The notes: a model not told the origin generated them from the letters alone. Positions 1 to 9,527 are shown, numbered from the stretch's first letter. The stretch: 64,000 nucleotides of DNA from Brevundimonas huaxiensis (GCF_014218725.1 NZ_JABBJE010000005.1:62001-126000), one strand, 5' to 3'. Program-made: numbers and translations.

Positions 1-616
1 CGCGCAGCAGGGTCGTCCACTGGAAATAGTCCAACTGCCCCCCGACCCGTTCGCCGGGCGGCAGAAGCAGGTGATATTTAACGTCCAGCAGACGCGCGGT
101 GTTGTCGGCCCGCTCGATCGCCATGCCCAGTCGCAGGAACCAGTAGGCGTCATTGCGCAGCATGGTCCGCGACGAGGCGCCCTCCACAGCCAGGGATGTC
201 GATTTCACGAAGTCGAGGAAGTTGGTGAAGTCGTCGCGCTTGGTCGGTTCGCCCAGCTCGTTCAGACCGTTCCAGGCGCCGTTGATCGCCTCCCACAGTT
301 CGATGGTCAGGGCGGTGCGCACCGAACGCGCATTGGTCCGCGCCTTGGTGATGCAGGCCTTGATCGAGGTCGGATTGTCGAAGCCGAAGGCCAGATATTC
401 CCGCACGGACTTTTCCGACACGGTCCGCCCGGTCGCATCGAAGCCGGCCTTGACCCCCGACGAGGCGATGGCCCCGGCCCAGGCGGTGACGGCGGCCTGA
501 TCTTTCGCCGGCAGGGCAGCCAGACGGATCGCCGCCTCCAGAATTCGGGCCAGGAAGTCCGCCCGCTCCATGTAGCGGCCGGTCCAGTAGAGGCTGTCTG
601 CGGTGCGTGAAAGCAT
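1..616 (-). CDS. Alpha-E domain protein (DUF403), 3' end outside window
   Basis: The frame opens with ATG at 616 and stays open to the left edge, giving 205 residues of a family that is usually about 310 residues long. The N-terminus contains the motif YWTGRYMERAD, typical of alpha-E (DUF403) proteins, and a later stretch reads DNTARLLDVKYHLLLP, also typical. The start codon overlaps the stop of the ATP-grasp gene as ATGA, so the two are translationally coupled. Family knowledge: alpha-E proteins travel with circularly permuted ATP-grasp proteins and often a transglutaminase-like protease, in a predicted peptide-ligation or modification system whose substrate is unknown. The C-terminal third is beyond the window. 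Confidence 0.9.
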   Translation of the reverse strand, partial: MLSRTADSLYWTGRYMERADFLARILEAAIRLAALPAKDQAAVTAWAGAIASSGVKAGFDATGRTVSEKSVREYLAFGFDNPTSIKACITKARTNARSVRTALTIELWEAINGAWNGLNELGEPTKRDDFTNFLDFVKSTSLAVEGASSRTMLRNDAYWFLRLGMAIERADNTARLLDVKYHLLLPPGERVGGQLDYFQWTTLLR

Positions 617-2037
617 CAGTTGTCCAGCACCCAGGTGTCCTTGGTTCCGCCGCCCTGGCTGGAGTTCACCACCAGCGACCCTTCCTTCAGCGCCACTCGC
701 GTCAGGCCGCCGGGCGCGACGCGCACGCCGGCCGGGCTGGACAGGACGAACGGCCTGAGATCGACGTGGCGGGGCGACAGGGCGCCGCCGTTCAGCGTGG
801 GGGCCGTCGACAGGCTCAGCGTCGGCTGGGCGATGAAGTCGTCGGGATCGGCGATCAGCTTGGCGCGGAAATCCTCGATCTCGGCCTTGGTCGAGGTCGG
901 CCCGACCAGCATGCCGTAGCCGCCCGATCCGCCGACTTCCTTGACCACCAGTTCCGGCAGCTTATCCAGCACTTCCTTCAGGGCGTCCGGCTCGCGACAG
1001 CGCCAGGTCGGCACGTTCTGCAGGATGGCGTCCTCGCCCGTGAAGAAGCGGATGATCTCGGGCATGTAGGTATAGACGGCCTTGTCGTCGGCCACGCCCG
1101 TGCCGACCGCATTAGCCAGGGTCACGCGCCCGGCGAAATAGGCCGACATCAGCCCCGGCACCCCGATTGTGGAGTTTGGCATGAAGGTCAGGGGATCGAG
1201 GAAGTCGTCATCGATGCGGCGATAGATGACGTCGACGCGCTTGGGCCCTTCTGTCGTGCGCATGAAGACCGTGTCGTCATTGACGAACAGGTCCGTGCCC
1301 TGAACCAGCTCGACGCCCAGCTTATCGGCCAGGAAGCTATGCTCGTAGTAGGCCGAGTTGAAGGGGCCGGGCGTCAGCACGACGATCGTCGGATCCGCCC
1401 CTGCACCCGCCGGCGCCGAAGCCTGCAGCGAGCGCAGCAGCATGTCGGTGTAGATCTCGACGGGACGCACGGCGTGTTCCGCGAACAGGTCGGGGAACAG
1501 CCGCATCATCATCTCGCGGTTCTCCAGCATATAGGAGACGCCCGACGGCGTGCGGCAGTTGTCTTCGAGAACATAGAAGCCGTCCTCGCCCGTGCGCACC
1601 AGATCAACGCCCGAGATATGGCACCAGACGTCGCCCGGTGGACGACGCCCCTGCATCTCCGGCCGATAATGCGGATTGGTCAGGATCAGATCGGCCGGGA
1701 CGATGCCCGCCTTGATGCAGTCCTGCGGTCCATAGATGTCTTTCAGGAAGGCGTTGATGGCGGTGACCCGCTGCTTCAGCCCCTTTTCCAGACCACCCCA
1801 TTCGTCCGCGCCGATGATGCGCGGCACGACATCGAAAGGGATCAGCCGTTCATTGGATTCCTCGTCGCCGTAGACGGCGAAGGTCACGCCCATGCGGCGG
1901 AAGAACAGCTCCGCCTGGCGCGAGCGCGCTTGCAGCAAATCGGCCGGCGCGTTTTCCAGCCACGCCGCCAGCGTCTTGTAGCTGTCGCGGATCGCACCCG
2001 ATCCGCCGCCATTCATTTCGTCGAAAGCTCTCGTCAT
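616..2037 (-). CDS. Circularly permuted ATP-grasp protein (DUF404/407)
   Basis: This 473-residue protein has the typical N-terminal sequence AFDEMN and an early ELFFRRMGVTFAVYGD stretch found in circularly permuted ATP-grasp type 2 proteins. Further hallmarks are the segment VLEDNCRTPSGVSYMLENR, an ATP-binding region, and GGSGGYGMLVGP near residue 370. I chose ATG at 2037 rather than an upstream TTG at 2091 because homologues begin near MTRAFDEMN. It is the upstream partner of the alpha-E gene, with an ATGA overlap. Predicted role: ATP-dependent carboxylate-amine ligation of an unknown peptide substrate; this is family inference only. Confidence 0.9.
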   Translation of the reverse strand: MTRAFDEMNGGGSGAIRDSYKTLAAWLENAPADLLQARSRQAELFFRRMGVTFAVYGDEESNERLIPFDVVPRIIGADEWGGLEKGLKQRVTAINAFLKDIYGPQDCIKAGIVPADLILTNPHYRPEMQGRRPPGDVWCHISGVDLVRTGEDGFYVLEDNCRTPSGVSYMLENREMMMRLFPDLFAEHAVRPVEIYTDMLLRSLQASAPAGAGADPTIVVLTPGPFNSAYYEHSFLADKLGVELVQGTDLFVNDDTVFMRTTEGPKRVDVIYRRIDDDFLDPLTFMPNSTIGVPGLMSAYFAGRVTLANAVGTGVADDKAVYTYMPEIIRFFTGEDAILQNVPTWRCREPDALKEVLDKLPELVVKEVGGSGGYGMLVGPTSTKAEIEDFRAKLIADPDDFIAQPTLSLSTAPTLNGGALSPRHVDLRPFVLSSPAGVRVAPGGLTRVALKEGSLVVNSSQGGGTKDTWVLDN

Positions 2038-2117
2038 CCGCCCCCGCCGCGTTGAAGTCGCAGCTTGAACGGTCACGAACGTAAAGCGCAACAGTTTTGT
2101 TGCACTGCGGCGACGCC

Positions 2118-3326
2118 TTATCCGACGGCCACCGCCTTCATCGACACCGCCGGATCGGCCAGCTTGTCCATGTCCACAGGCGTCGCCTTGGCGATCAACT
2201 GCTTGCCGGCCATGAACTCGGGCGGCGCGTTGACGGCCTCGACGCAGACGATGCGGTCGCCGTTCAGATGGAAGACCGCAAAGCCCGACGCCGTCGGGTC
2301 GCCGCGCACCACCTGTCGGTCGGCGTCAAACGGCAGGCCGGCGATCTGAAGTTTGACGTCATACTGGTCAGACCAGAACCACGGCACTTCGGGCGTGGGT
2401 CCGGCCCGTCCGACGATGGCCGCGGCCGCCTGTTTGGCCTGCTCCAGGGCGTTGGGCACGCTTTCCAGCCGATGATGCACGCCGCCGTGGACCGGAATGG
2501 GTCGTCGGGTCATGTCGCCGATGGCGAAGATCGCCGGGTCGCTGGTGCGCGCCTCAGCGTCCACCACCAAGCCGTCGTCGCAGGTCAGGCCGGCCGATCG
2601 CGCCAGGGCGTCGCAAGCCAGGGCGCCGACCCCCACCAACACCGCATCCGCCGACACCACCGATCCGTCGGCCAGGCTCACGCCGTCGCGGGCCACAGCG
2701 ACTACCTCAGCGTCGGTCAGGATTTCGACGCCGTGCGCCCGGTGCTGCGCCGTGAAGAAGGTCGATAAGGTCTCGGACGCCACCCGGGCCAAAACGCGCG
2801 GCGCGCGCTCGATCACCACCGCCTCGGCGCCCAGGGCCCGCGCCGACGCCGCCGCCTCCAGCCCCACATAGCCGCCGCCGACGACCGCCAGACGCTTGCC
2901 GGGCCCGAGGACAGCCTTCAGTCGCTCGGCGTCCTTCATCGTGCGGAGTTCCAGCAGATCGGGATGGTCCCCGCCCGGAACCGGCAGCTTGCGCGCCGTC
3001 GATCCGGTCGCCAGCACGAGAATGTCGTAGGTTTCCGACGACCCGTCGTGGAAGGCTACCGTCTTCGCTGCCGGATCCACCGACACGGCGACCGTCGAGG
3101 GTCGGAAGTCGATGTTCTGCTCGGCGTAGAAACTCAGAGGCCGCAGCAGCAGCGCCTCCAGATCCGCCTCTCCTTTGAGCCAAGCCTTGGACAGCGGCGG
3201 CCGCTGATACGGCGGCGCATCCTCCTCGCCCGCCAGCACGATGGGGCCTTCATGCCCATACTGCCGCAGGAAGGCCGCGACGGAGCCGCCGGCGTGTCCG
3301 GCGCCGATGATGAGAACCTTGGTCAT
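2118..3326 (-). CDS. FAD-dependent ferredoxin/rubredoxin reductase-type oxidoreductase
   Basis: The 402-residue product starts with a Rossmann FAD motif (IIGAGHAGG) and PPYQRPPLSKAWL, characteristic of the putidaredoxin/ferredoxin reductase class. A second dinucleotide site (VVGGGYVGLEAAA) lies near residue 150 and should bind NAD(P)H. The FAD-closing motif FAIGDMTR is present near residue 270. The protein should pass electrons from NAD(P)H to a 2Fe-2S ferredoxin. No ferredoxin or P450 gene is adjacent, so the partner cannot be named. An ATG at 3335 would add three residues; ATG at 3326 was preferred because homologues begin at MTKVLIIGAG. Confidence 0.9.
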   Translation of the reverse strand: MTKVLIIGAGHAGGSVAAFLRQYGHEGPIVLAGEEDAPPYQRPPLSKAWLKGEADLEALLLRPLSFYAEQNIDFRPSTVAVSVDPAAKTVAFHDGSSETYDILVLATGSTARKLPVPGGDHPDLLELRTMKDAERLKAVLGPGKRLAVVGGGYVGLEAAASARALGAEAVVIERAPRVLARVASETLSTFFTAQHRAHGVEILTDAEVVAVARDGVSLADGSVVSADAVLVGVGALACDALARSAGLTCDDGLVVDAEARTSDPAIFAIGDMTRRPIPVHGGVHHRLESVPNALEQAKQAAAAIVGRAGPTPEVPWFWSDQYDVKLQIAGLPFDADRQVVRGDPTASGFAVFHLNGDRIVCVEAVNAPPEFMAGKQLIAKATPVDMDKLADPAVSMKAVAVG

Positions 3327-3336
3327 GGGACGCATT

Positions 3337-3430
3337 TAGAGTGGCGAGTGGCGAGTGACGAGTGGCGAGCAAGCGACGGATGCCCAAATTTTATCGCCAC
3401 TCATCACGCGCCACTCGCCACTCGCCACTA
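3337..3430. repeat. Palindromic array of GTGGCGAGT-type units
   Basis: The left side holds three to four copies of a nine-base unit GTGGCGAGT or close variants. The right side holds its reverse complement, ACTCGCCAC, also repeated, ending in CTA opposite the initial TAG. The two halves can fold into a long imperfect stem around a central AT-rich stretch (AAATTTTAT, about 3387-3395). It lies between the divergent reductase and yerC-his genes. It could be a mobile palindromic repeat or a structured terminator/insulator; I cannot tell which. Confidence 0.75.
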
Positions 3431-3439
3431 GACATCCCC

Positions 3440-3472
3440 TTGACCGTTCCACCGTTACAGCATAGTGGAACG
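3440..3472 (+). promoter_or_regulatory. Possible promoter with overlapping inverted-repeat operator for yerC-his
   Basis: A TTGACC at 3440-3445 is followed 17 bases later by a weak -10 candidate, TAGTGG (3463-3468). A perfect 8-base inverted repeat, CGTTCCAC (3445-3452) and GTGGAACG (3465-3472), has a 12-base spacer and overlaps both elements, ending four bases before the yerC ATG. The geometry suits a repressor site. The binding protein is unknown; autoregulation by the TrpR-like YerC product is one guess. Confidence 0.45.
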
Positions 3473-3475
3473 CGC

Positions 3476-3766
3476 ATGACGACCCCGCCCGCCCGTGACG
3501 ACCTGCATGACGCCCTGCTGTCGATGCAGACGCGCGCCGAGATCGACGCCTTTCTGGCCGATCTTTGCACGCCTGCGGAACTGCGCGCCTTCTCCGAGCG
3601 CTGGCAGGTGGCGCGCCTGCTCGACGCCGGCGGCAAATCCTATCGCGAGATCGCCGCAGAGGCCCATGCCAGCCCCACCACCGTCGTTCGCGTCGCCCGC
3701 TATCTGAAAGACATGCCGCATCAGGGCTATCGCCTCGCCCTGGACCGCCTGAAGACCAAGAACTGA
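3476..3766 (+). CDS. YerC/YecD family TrpR-like DNA-binding protein
   Basis: The 96-residue protein has the TrpR-superfamily core: an N-terminal helical region with CTPAELRAFSERWQVARLL, then a helix-turn-helix SYREIAAEAHASPTTVVRVARYL. It matches the YerC/YecD group in length and layout. I placed the start at ATG 3476; an upstream in-frame start at 3362 would run through the palindromic repeat and is unlikely. The gene sits 10 bases before hisG and likely leads the his transcript. Inference: it may regulate histidine or aromatic amino-acid genes, but YerC ligands are not established. Confidence 0.88.
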   Translation: MTTPPARDDLHDALLSMQTRAEIDAFLADLCTPAELRAFSERWQVARLLDAGGKSYREIAAEAHASPTTVVRVARYLKDMPHQGYRLALDRLKTKN

Positions 3767-3776
3767 GTATCCGAAC

Positions 3777-4658
3777 ATGAGCACCGTGCAGGGCCGGCTT
3801 CGCATCGCCGTCCAGAAATCCGGCCGTCTGGCCGACCGCAGCCTCGACCTGATCCGCGACGCGGGCCTGAAATGGGTCAAGGGTCACAACGACTTGCTGT
3901 ACCGGGTCGAGAACTATCCGATCGACCTGCTGCGCGTCCGCGACGACGACATCCCCACCTTCGTGGCGGACGGCGTGTGCGATCTGGGCATCGTCGGCGA
4001 GAATGTGCTGGAGGAAGGCCGCAACGGCGGACCGAACGCCTCGGTCGTCATGCCGCTGGGCTTTGGTCGCTGCACGCTCAAGATCGCCACGCCTCCGACG
4101 CTGGCCTATGACGGTCCGGCCTCGCTCGACGGTCTGCGTATCGCCACCTCTTACCCGAAGATCCTGCGCCGCTTCCTCGACGAACGCGGGGTCAAGGCCG
4201 ACATTGTGGTCATGCGCGGGGCCGTCGAGGTCGCGCCCCGGCTTAAGCTGGCCGCCGCCATCTGCGACCTGGTCTCGACCGGCGCGACGCTGGAGGCCAA
4301 CGGCCTGGGGGCCAAGGATACGGTTCTGGAAAGCCAGGCCGTGCTGATCCAGTCGCCCGTCGCGCCCGAGCCCGCGCTGCAGCAGTTGTTGGACAGCGTC
4401 ATCGAGCGGATGGCGGGCGTGGTGTCCTCGCAAGGCGCAAAATACGTCATGCTGAACGCCCCGCGCTCGGCGCTGGACGAGATCACCGCCATCCTGCCCG
4501 GCGCAGGCTCGCCCACCGTCATGCCCTTGATGGGTCGCGACGATGCGGTCGCCGTCCACGCCGTCTGTCAGGAGGCGGTCTTCTGGGAAACGCTTGAAAA
4601 GCTGAAGGCCGCCGGCGCCTCGGCCATCCTGGTCCTGCCGATCGAGAAGATGATGTGA
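3777..4658 (+). CDS. hisG: ATP phosphoribosyltransferase, long form
   Basis: This catalyses the first step of histidine synthesis, joining ATP and PRPP to give phosphoribosyl-ATP. At 293 residues it has the length of the long HisG form with a C-terminal regulatory (ACT-like) domain, so a HisZ partner is not needed. Visible features are the start RLRIAVQKSGRL, the segment DLGIVGENVLEE, and the PRPP-binding-like stretch ICDLVSTGATLEANGL. The C-terminal part ends in AILVLPIEKMM, as in histidine-sensitive enzymes, so feedback inhibition is expected. Its stop overlaps the hisD start (TGATG). Confidence 0.96.
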   Translation: MSTVQGRLRIAVQKSGRLADRSLDLIRDAGLKWVKGHNDLLYRVENYPIDLLRVRDDDIPTFVADGVCDLGIVGENVLEEGRNGGPNASVVMPLGFGRCTLKIATPPTLAYDGPASLDGLRIATSYPKILRRFLDERGVKADIVVMRGAVEVAPRLKLAAAICDLVSTGATLEANGLGAKDTVLESQAVLIQSPVAPEPALQQLLDSVIERMAGVVSSQGAKYVMLNAPRSALDEITAILPGAGSPTVMPLMGRDDAVAVHAVCQEAVFWETLEKLKAAGASAILVLPIEKMM

Positions 4659-5965
4659 TGAAACGCATCGACTGGTCTTCCCTCGATGCGGCCGGCAAGA
4701 CGGCCGCCCTGGCCCGCCCGGCCCAACGCACCGCCGGCGACGTGACCGAGGTGGTGCGCGCCATCCTGGACGACGTGCGCCAGCGCGGCGGCGAGGCCGT
4801 AACCGACTGGTGCCTGAAGCTGGACAAGGCGCCGCCCCGTCGCATCGCCATCACGCCCGAGACTGTGGCCGAGGCGCGCAACGCCCTGCCGCCCGGCGAC
4901 GTGCGCGCCCTGCGCATGGCGGCCGACAATGTGCGGGTCTTCCACCAGGCGACCCGGCCCGAGGACACCCCCTTTGTCGAGACGACGCCCGGCGTGCGGT
5001 CGAAACTGGCTTGGCGTCCCCTCGCCTCAGCCGGCCTCTACATTCCCGGCGGCACCGCGCCGCTGTTTTCGTCCCTGCTGATGCTGGCCATTCCGGCCGG
5101 GGTCGCGGGTGTGGGCCAGCGCGTCGCCGTCACGCCGCCGAACAAGGATGGCGGCATCCACCCCGCCATGATCCTGGCCGCCGCAGAGGCGGAGTTGGAC
5201 GCCGTCTGGCTGATGGGCGGGGCCCAGGCCATCGCCGCCCTGACATTCGGCGTCGAACTGGAGGACGGGGTCATTCCCGCCTGCGACAAGCTGTTCGGAC
5301 CCGGAAACGCCTATGTGGCCGAGGCCAAGAAGCAGGCCTCGGCCCTTCCCGGCGGCCCCGCCGTGGACATGCCCGCCGGCCCGTCGGAGTTGATGGTCAT
5401 CGTCGATCGCGACGCCGCGCCCGAGATCGCCGCCGCCGACCTGCTCAGCCAGGCCGAACACGATGCGGATGCGCAGGTTCTGCTGGTCTCCACCAGCCGC
5501 GCCACCATCGACTACATCCTGAGCGAGGTCGAGGTGCAGGTCGCAACCCTGCCCCGCGAAGCCATCGCCCGCGCCTCTCTGAACGAGGCCCGCGCCATCC
5601 TGGTCCGCGACCTCGACGCCGCCGCAGAAGTCGTCAACCTCTATGGCCCCGAACACCTGGCGATCCAGATCGACGATCCCGAGCCTCTGGTCGATTCGAT
5701 CAAGGCTGCCGGGGCCGTCTTCGTCGGCCGGTTCGCCGCCGAGACGCTGGGGGATTATGCCGCCGGTCCCAGCCACGTCCTGCCGACCGATGGCGGCGCC
5801 CGCACCTTGGGCGGCGTCACCACCGCCAGCTTCATGACCACCATGTCGGTCCAGCTGGTGACCGAGGCCGGCGCACGTCAGCTGGCGCCCATCGCCGCCC
5901 GCCTGGCCCGGATGGAGGGCCTGGAAGCCCACGCCCGCGCCGCCGATCTGAGGAGCGAGGGATGA
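4658..5965 (+). CDS. hisD: Histidinol dehydrogenase
   Basis: The 435-residue enzyme carries out the two last NAD-dependent oxidations from L-histidinol to L-histidine. Family motifs are present in order: LYIPGGTAPLFSSLLML, GPGNAYVAEAKKQ, the AGPSELMVIVD segment, SQAEHDADAQVLLV with the conserved Glu and His, and GPSHVLPTDGGARTLGG. I use ATG at 4658, which overlaps the hisG stop; a GTG one codon earlier is also possible. The end overlaps the next start codon as ATGA, so hisG, hisD and the following fusion gene are tightly coupled. Confidence 0.96.
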   Translation: MKRIDWSSLDAAGKTAALARPAQRTAGDVTEVVRAILDDVRQRGGEAVTDWCLKLDKAPPRRIAITPETVAEARNALPPGDVRALRMAADNVRVFHQATRPEDTPFVETTPGVRSKLAWRPLASAGLYIPGGTAPLFSSLLMLAIPAGVAGVGQRVAVTPPNKDGGIHPAMILAAAEAELDAVWLMGGAQAIAALTFGVELEDGVIPACDKLFGPGNAYVAEAKKQASALPGGPAVDMPAGPSELMVIVDRDAAPEIAAADLLSQAEHDADAQVLLVSTSRATIDYILSEVEVQVATLPREAIARASLNEARAILVRDLDAAAEVVNLYGPEHLAIQIDDPEPLVDSIKAAGAVFVGRFAAETLGDYAAGPSHVLPTDGGARTLGGVTTASFMTTMSVQLVTEAGARQLAPIAARLARMEGLEAHARAADLRSEG

Positions 5966-7398
5966 CCCTGCCCGCTCCCTATCCGCCGCTGGTTTCCGGC
6001 GGCGAAGGTCTGGATCGCTATCCCGGCGACGCCTCCGTCCTCGCCGCTCGGATGGCCGCCGTCTATGGCGTGCCTGCCGAACAGGTTCTGCCGGTGCGCG
6101 GCCTGACCCACGGGCTGGAGTTGACCTGGCGCCTCGCCGCCCGCGACGGCGGATCGGTCGAGGCCCCGAAGGCCGAGCCCTATGACAGCCTAGCCGCGAT
6201 CTATCCGGCCAAGGGCGAAACGGCCCCAGAGAAAAATATCGTCGTCATCCGCGCCCTGGGCTCGCCCGAAGCCGTCGCCGAGATGGCCGCCCGCGTCGCC
6301 CCCGCCCTGCTGGTGGTGGACGAGGGACTGATCGAGTTCTCCGACAGCGTCTCGGCCGTGACCGTTGTCGCCGATCAGCCGAACCTGGTCGTGCTGCGCA
6401 GCCTGTCCCTGGCCTATGGTCTCGCCGGCGCCCGCGTCGGCGCGGTGATCGCGCAAACACAGACCCTGGCGCGTCTGGCGTCGGTGCTGGAACCCTATGC
6501 CCTGCCAGAACCGCTGGTGCGGCTGGCGATGCAGGCGCTCGATCCGTCGCGGATGATCGAGACCGCCGAGCGGATCGCCTCGGTCCGGCGCGAGCGCGAA
6601 CGGGTCGTGCGCGAACTGGGTCGTCAGATGCCGGTCGAACCAGGCGTCGGTCCCATCATCATGGCCCGCCCCGAGGAGCCCGCCGCGGCCCTGGCCGGTC
6701 TGAAAGCCTACGGCGTCGAGGCCGATCTGTCTGGCGAGCGTCTGCGCCTGCCGATCTCGATCAAGTCCGAGGTCAACGACCGGCTGCTCGCCGCCTTCGG
6801 CCTGACGCCCGCCAAGCGCCGCCCGGCGCGCGTTGGTCAGGCGGTGCGCGACACCAAGGAAACCCGGATCGTCTGCGCCGTCGATCTGGATGCGCCCGGT
6901 CCGGTGAAAATCGAGACCGGCGTCGGCTTTTTCGATCACATGCTGGAGCAGATCGCGGCCCACGGCGGCTTCTCGCTGCGCCTGCAATGCGAAGGCGACC
7001 TTCACACCGATCCGCACCACACGATCGAGGACAGCGCCATCGCCCTGGGCCAGGCGTTGAAACAGGCGCTGGGCGAGCGCAAGGGCATCGCCCGCTATGG
7101 CTTCGTCCTGCCGATGGATGAGGCCAACGCCACGGTCTCGATCGATCTTTCCGGCCGCCCGTATCCGCTGTTCGAGGGAGCGTTCGAGACGCCGTTCATC
7201 GGCGACTACCGCACCGACCTGACCGCCCACGTCTTCCGGTCGCTGGCCGAGGCCATGGGCGCGGCCGTGCACGTCAAGGTCACGGGCCGGGACGACCACC
7301 ACAAGACCGAAGCCGTCTACAAGGCCTTCGGCCGCGCCCTGCGCCAGGCCATCCGCGTCGAAGGCGACGCCGTGCCGTCCACCAAGGGGGTTCTGTGA
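5962..7398 (+). CDS. hisB: HisC-like (PLP-lysine-less) domain fused to imidazoleglycerol-phosphate dehydratase HisB
   Basis: A single uninterrupted 478-codon frame encodes two parts. Residues about 290-478 are a complete HisB dehydratase, with GVGFFDHMLEQIAAHGG, HHTIEDSAIALG and GRDDHHKTEAVYKAF, the histidine/glutamate clusters that bind two metals. Residues 1-285 resemble histidinol-phosphate aminotransferase: an early RYPGDAS segment, VVDEGLIEF (Asp120 would face the PLP nitrogen) and RSLSLAYGLAGARVG. The residue where HisC has its PLP lysine is Leu150, and the NPTG-type substrate loop is replaced by RALGSPEA near residue 97. The domain is also about 60-70 residues short. It is therefore unlikely to be an active transaminase, and a separate HisC should exist elsewhere. 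There is no histidinol-phosphatase domain. Confidence 0.93.
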   Translation: MTLPAPYPPLVSGGEGLDRYPGDASVLAARMAAVYGVPAEQVLPVRGLTHGLELTWRLAARDGGSVEAPKAEPYDSLAAIYPAKGETAPEKNIVVIRALGSPEAVAEMAARVAPALLVVDEGLIEFSDSVSAVTVVADQPNLVVLRSLSLAYGLAGARVGAVIAQTQTLARLASVLEPYALPEPLVRLAMQALDPSRMIETAERIASVRRERERVVRELGRQMPVEPGVGPIIMARPEEPAAALAGLKAYGVEADLSGERLRLPISIKSEVNDRLLAAFGLTPAKRRPARVGQAVRDTKETRIVCAVDLDAPGPVKIETGVGFFDHMLEQIAAHGGFSLRLQCEGDLHTDPHHTIEDSAIALGQALKQALGERKGIARYGFVLPMDEANATVSIDLSGRPYPLFEGAFETPFIGDYRTDLTAHVFRSLAEAMGAAVHVKVTGRDDHHKTEAVYKAFGRALRQAIRVEGDAVPSTKGVL

Positions 7399-7997
7399 CC
7401 GAGGTCGCAATCATCGCCTACGGCGCCGGCAATGTCGCCTCGGTCCAGTTCGCGCTGGAGCGGCTGGGCGCGACCGTGCGCCTGACCGACGATCCCGCCG
7501 TCATCGCCGAGGCTGAACGGGTCATCCTGCCTGGTGTTGGCGCCGCCGGCTACGCCATGAAGCGCCTGTCGGACCTGGGTCTGATCGCGCCGATCCGCGC
7601 CTTCACGCGCCCGCTGCTGGGTGTCTGCCTGGGTCAGCAACTGCTGTTCGGATCAAGCGACGAGGGCGACGGCTTCGATCTGCTGGGCCTCATTCCCGGC
7701 GCGGTGACCCGGCTGACGCCTGCGGGCGATCTGCCCGTGCCGCACATGGGCTGGAGCCGGTTGACGCGCGACCGCGACGACCCCTTGCTGGAGGGCGTCG
7801 CCGACGGCGCCTATGCCTATTTCGTCCATGGCTTCGTCTGTCCCGACGGACCGGCGACCCTGGCGCGCGCCGACTATGGCGGCGTCGTTCCAGCTGTGGT
7901 TCGATCCGCCAACCGCTGGGGCTGCCAGTTCCACCCCGAACGCTCTGCCGAGGCCGGGGCGACCATCCTCAAGAACTTCCTGGGCCTGCCATGCTGA
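7395..7997 (+). CDS. hisH: Imidazole glycerol phosphate synthase, glutaminase subunit
   Basis: The 200-residue class I glutamine amidotransferase supplies ammonia to HisF. It opens with IIAYGAGNVASV. It carries the nucleophile motif GVCLGQQLLFGSS (Cys in the elbow) and the C-terminal catalytic His-Glu pair in CQFHPERSAEAG. Translation starts at a GTG at 7395 that overlaps the HisB stop (GTGA), and the gene ends seven bases inside hisA. The partner HisF is encoded at 8760, after hisA, which is the usual arrangement. Confidence 0.95.
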   Translation: MTEVAIIAYGAGNVASVQFALERLGATVRLTDDPAVIAEAERVILPGVGAAGYAMKRLSDLGLIAPIRAFTRPLLGVCLGQQLLFGSSDEGDGFDLLGLIPGAVTRLTPAGDLPVPHMGWSRLTRDRDDPLLEGVADGAYAYFVHGFVCPDGPATLARADYGGVVPAVVRSANRWGCQFHPERSAEAGATILKNFLGLPC

Positions 7998-8728
7998 TCT
8001 ACCCCGCCATCGACCTGAAGGACGGCGTCTGCGTGCGCCTGATGCACGGCGACTTCGCCCAGGTGACGCATTACGACCAGCAGCCGGCCGCGCGCCTGAC
8101 GACCTTCGCGGCCGAGGGCGCGGAGTGGATTCATGTCGTCGATCTGGACGGGGCCGAGGCGGGCGAGGCGCGCCAGCACGCCCTGATCGGCGAACTGACC
8201 CAGGCCATCGACGTCAAGGTTCAGTCGGGCGGCGGCGTGCGCAGCGCCGACGATGTGAAAAAGCTGCTGGACGCCGGCGTGTCACGCGTCGTGGTCGGAT
8301 CGCTGGCGGTCACCCAACCCGAGGCGGTGGCGATTTGGTTGGAGACCTTCGGCGTCGAGCGCATCACCCTGGCCCTGGACGTCAAGATCGAGGACGACGT
8401 GCCGGTCCCCGCGTTGAAGGGCTGGACCCAGTCCTCGGGCATGACGCTTTGGGAGGCGTTGGATCGGTATCCCAAGGGGACGGCCAAACACCTGCTGGTG
8501 ACCGATGTCGGTCGCGACGGCGCCCTGACCGGGCCGAACCTGGACCTGCTGGCCGAGATCCGCAGCCGTCGGCCGGATCTGGTGCTGCAGGCCTCGGGCG
8601 GCGTTTCCTCGCTGGACGACATCGCGGCGGTCAAGGCGCTGGGCTGTCACGGGGCCATTGTCGGACGCGCGCTCTACGAGAATTGCTTCACCCTGCCCGA
8701 AGCCATCGCGGCAGCCAAACGCTCATGA
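7991..8728 (+). CDS. hisA: ProFAR isomerase (phosphoribosylformimino-5-aminoimidazole carboxamide ribotide isomerase)
   Basis: The 245-residue half-barrel-duplicated TIM protein opens the ribose ring of ProFAR. It begins [15 protein letters not shown], with the catalytic Asp in AIDLKDG, and has a second-half counterpart, [16 protein letters not shown]. Phosphate-binding segments [11 protein letters not shown] and [11 protein letters not shown] are in their expected places. The start overlaps the end of hisH by seven bases. No feature suggests the dual PriA function known in actinobacteria. Confidence 0.95.
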   Translation: MLIYPAIDLKDGVCVRLMHGDFAQVTHYDQQPAARLTTFAAEGAEWIHVVDLDGAEAGEARQHALIGELTQAIDVKVQSGGGVRSADDVKKLLDAGVSRVVVGSLAVTQPEAVAIWLETFGVERITLALDVKIEDDVPVPALKGWTQSSGMTLWEALDRYPKGTAKHLLVTDVGRDGALTGPNLDLLAEIRSRRPDLVLQASGGVSSLDDIAAVKALGCHGAIVGRALYENCFTLPEAIAAAKRS

Positions 8729-8759
8729 CCGTCCATCCTGCATCAAGCGGGGCGGTCAG

Positions 8760-9527
<768 letters not shown>

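Noticed and set aside
4810..5961. In-frame extension upstream of the HisC-like/HisB gene through hisD
   Set aside because: The extension is an Arg/Pro-rich shadow of hisD; the coupled ATG at 5962 is the credible start.
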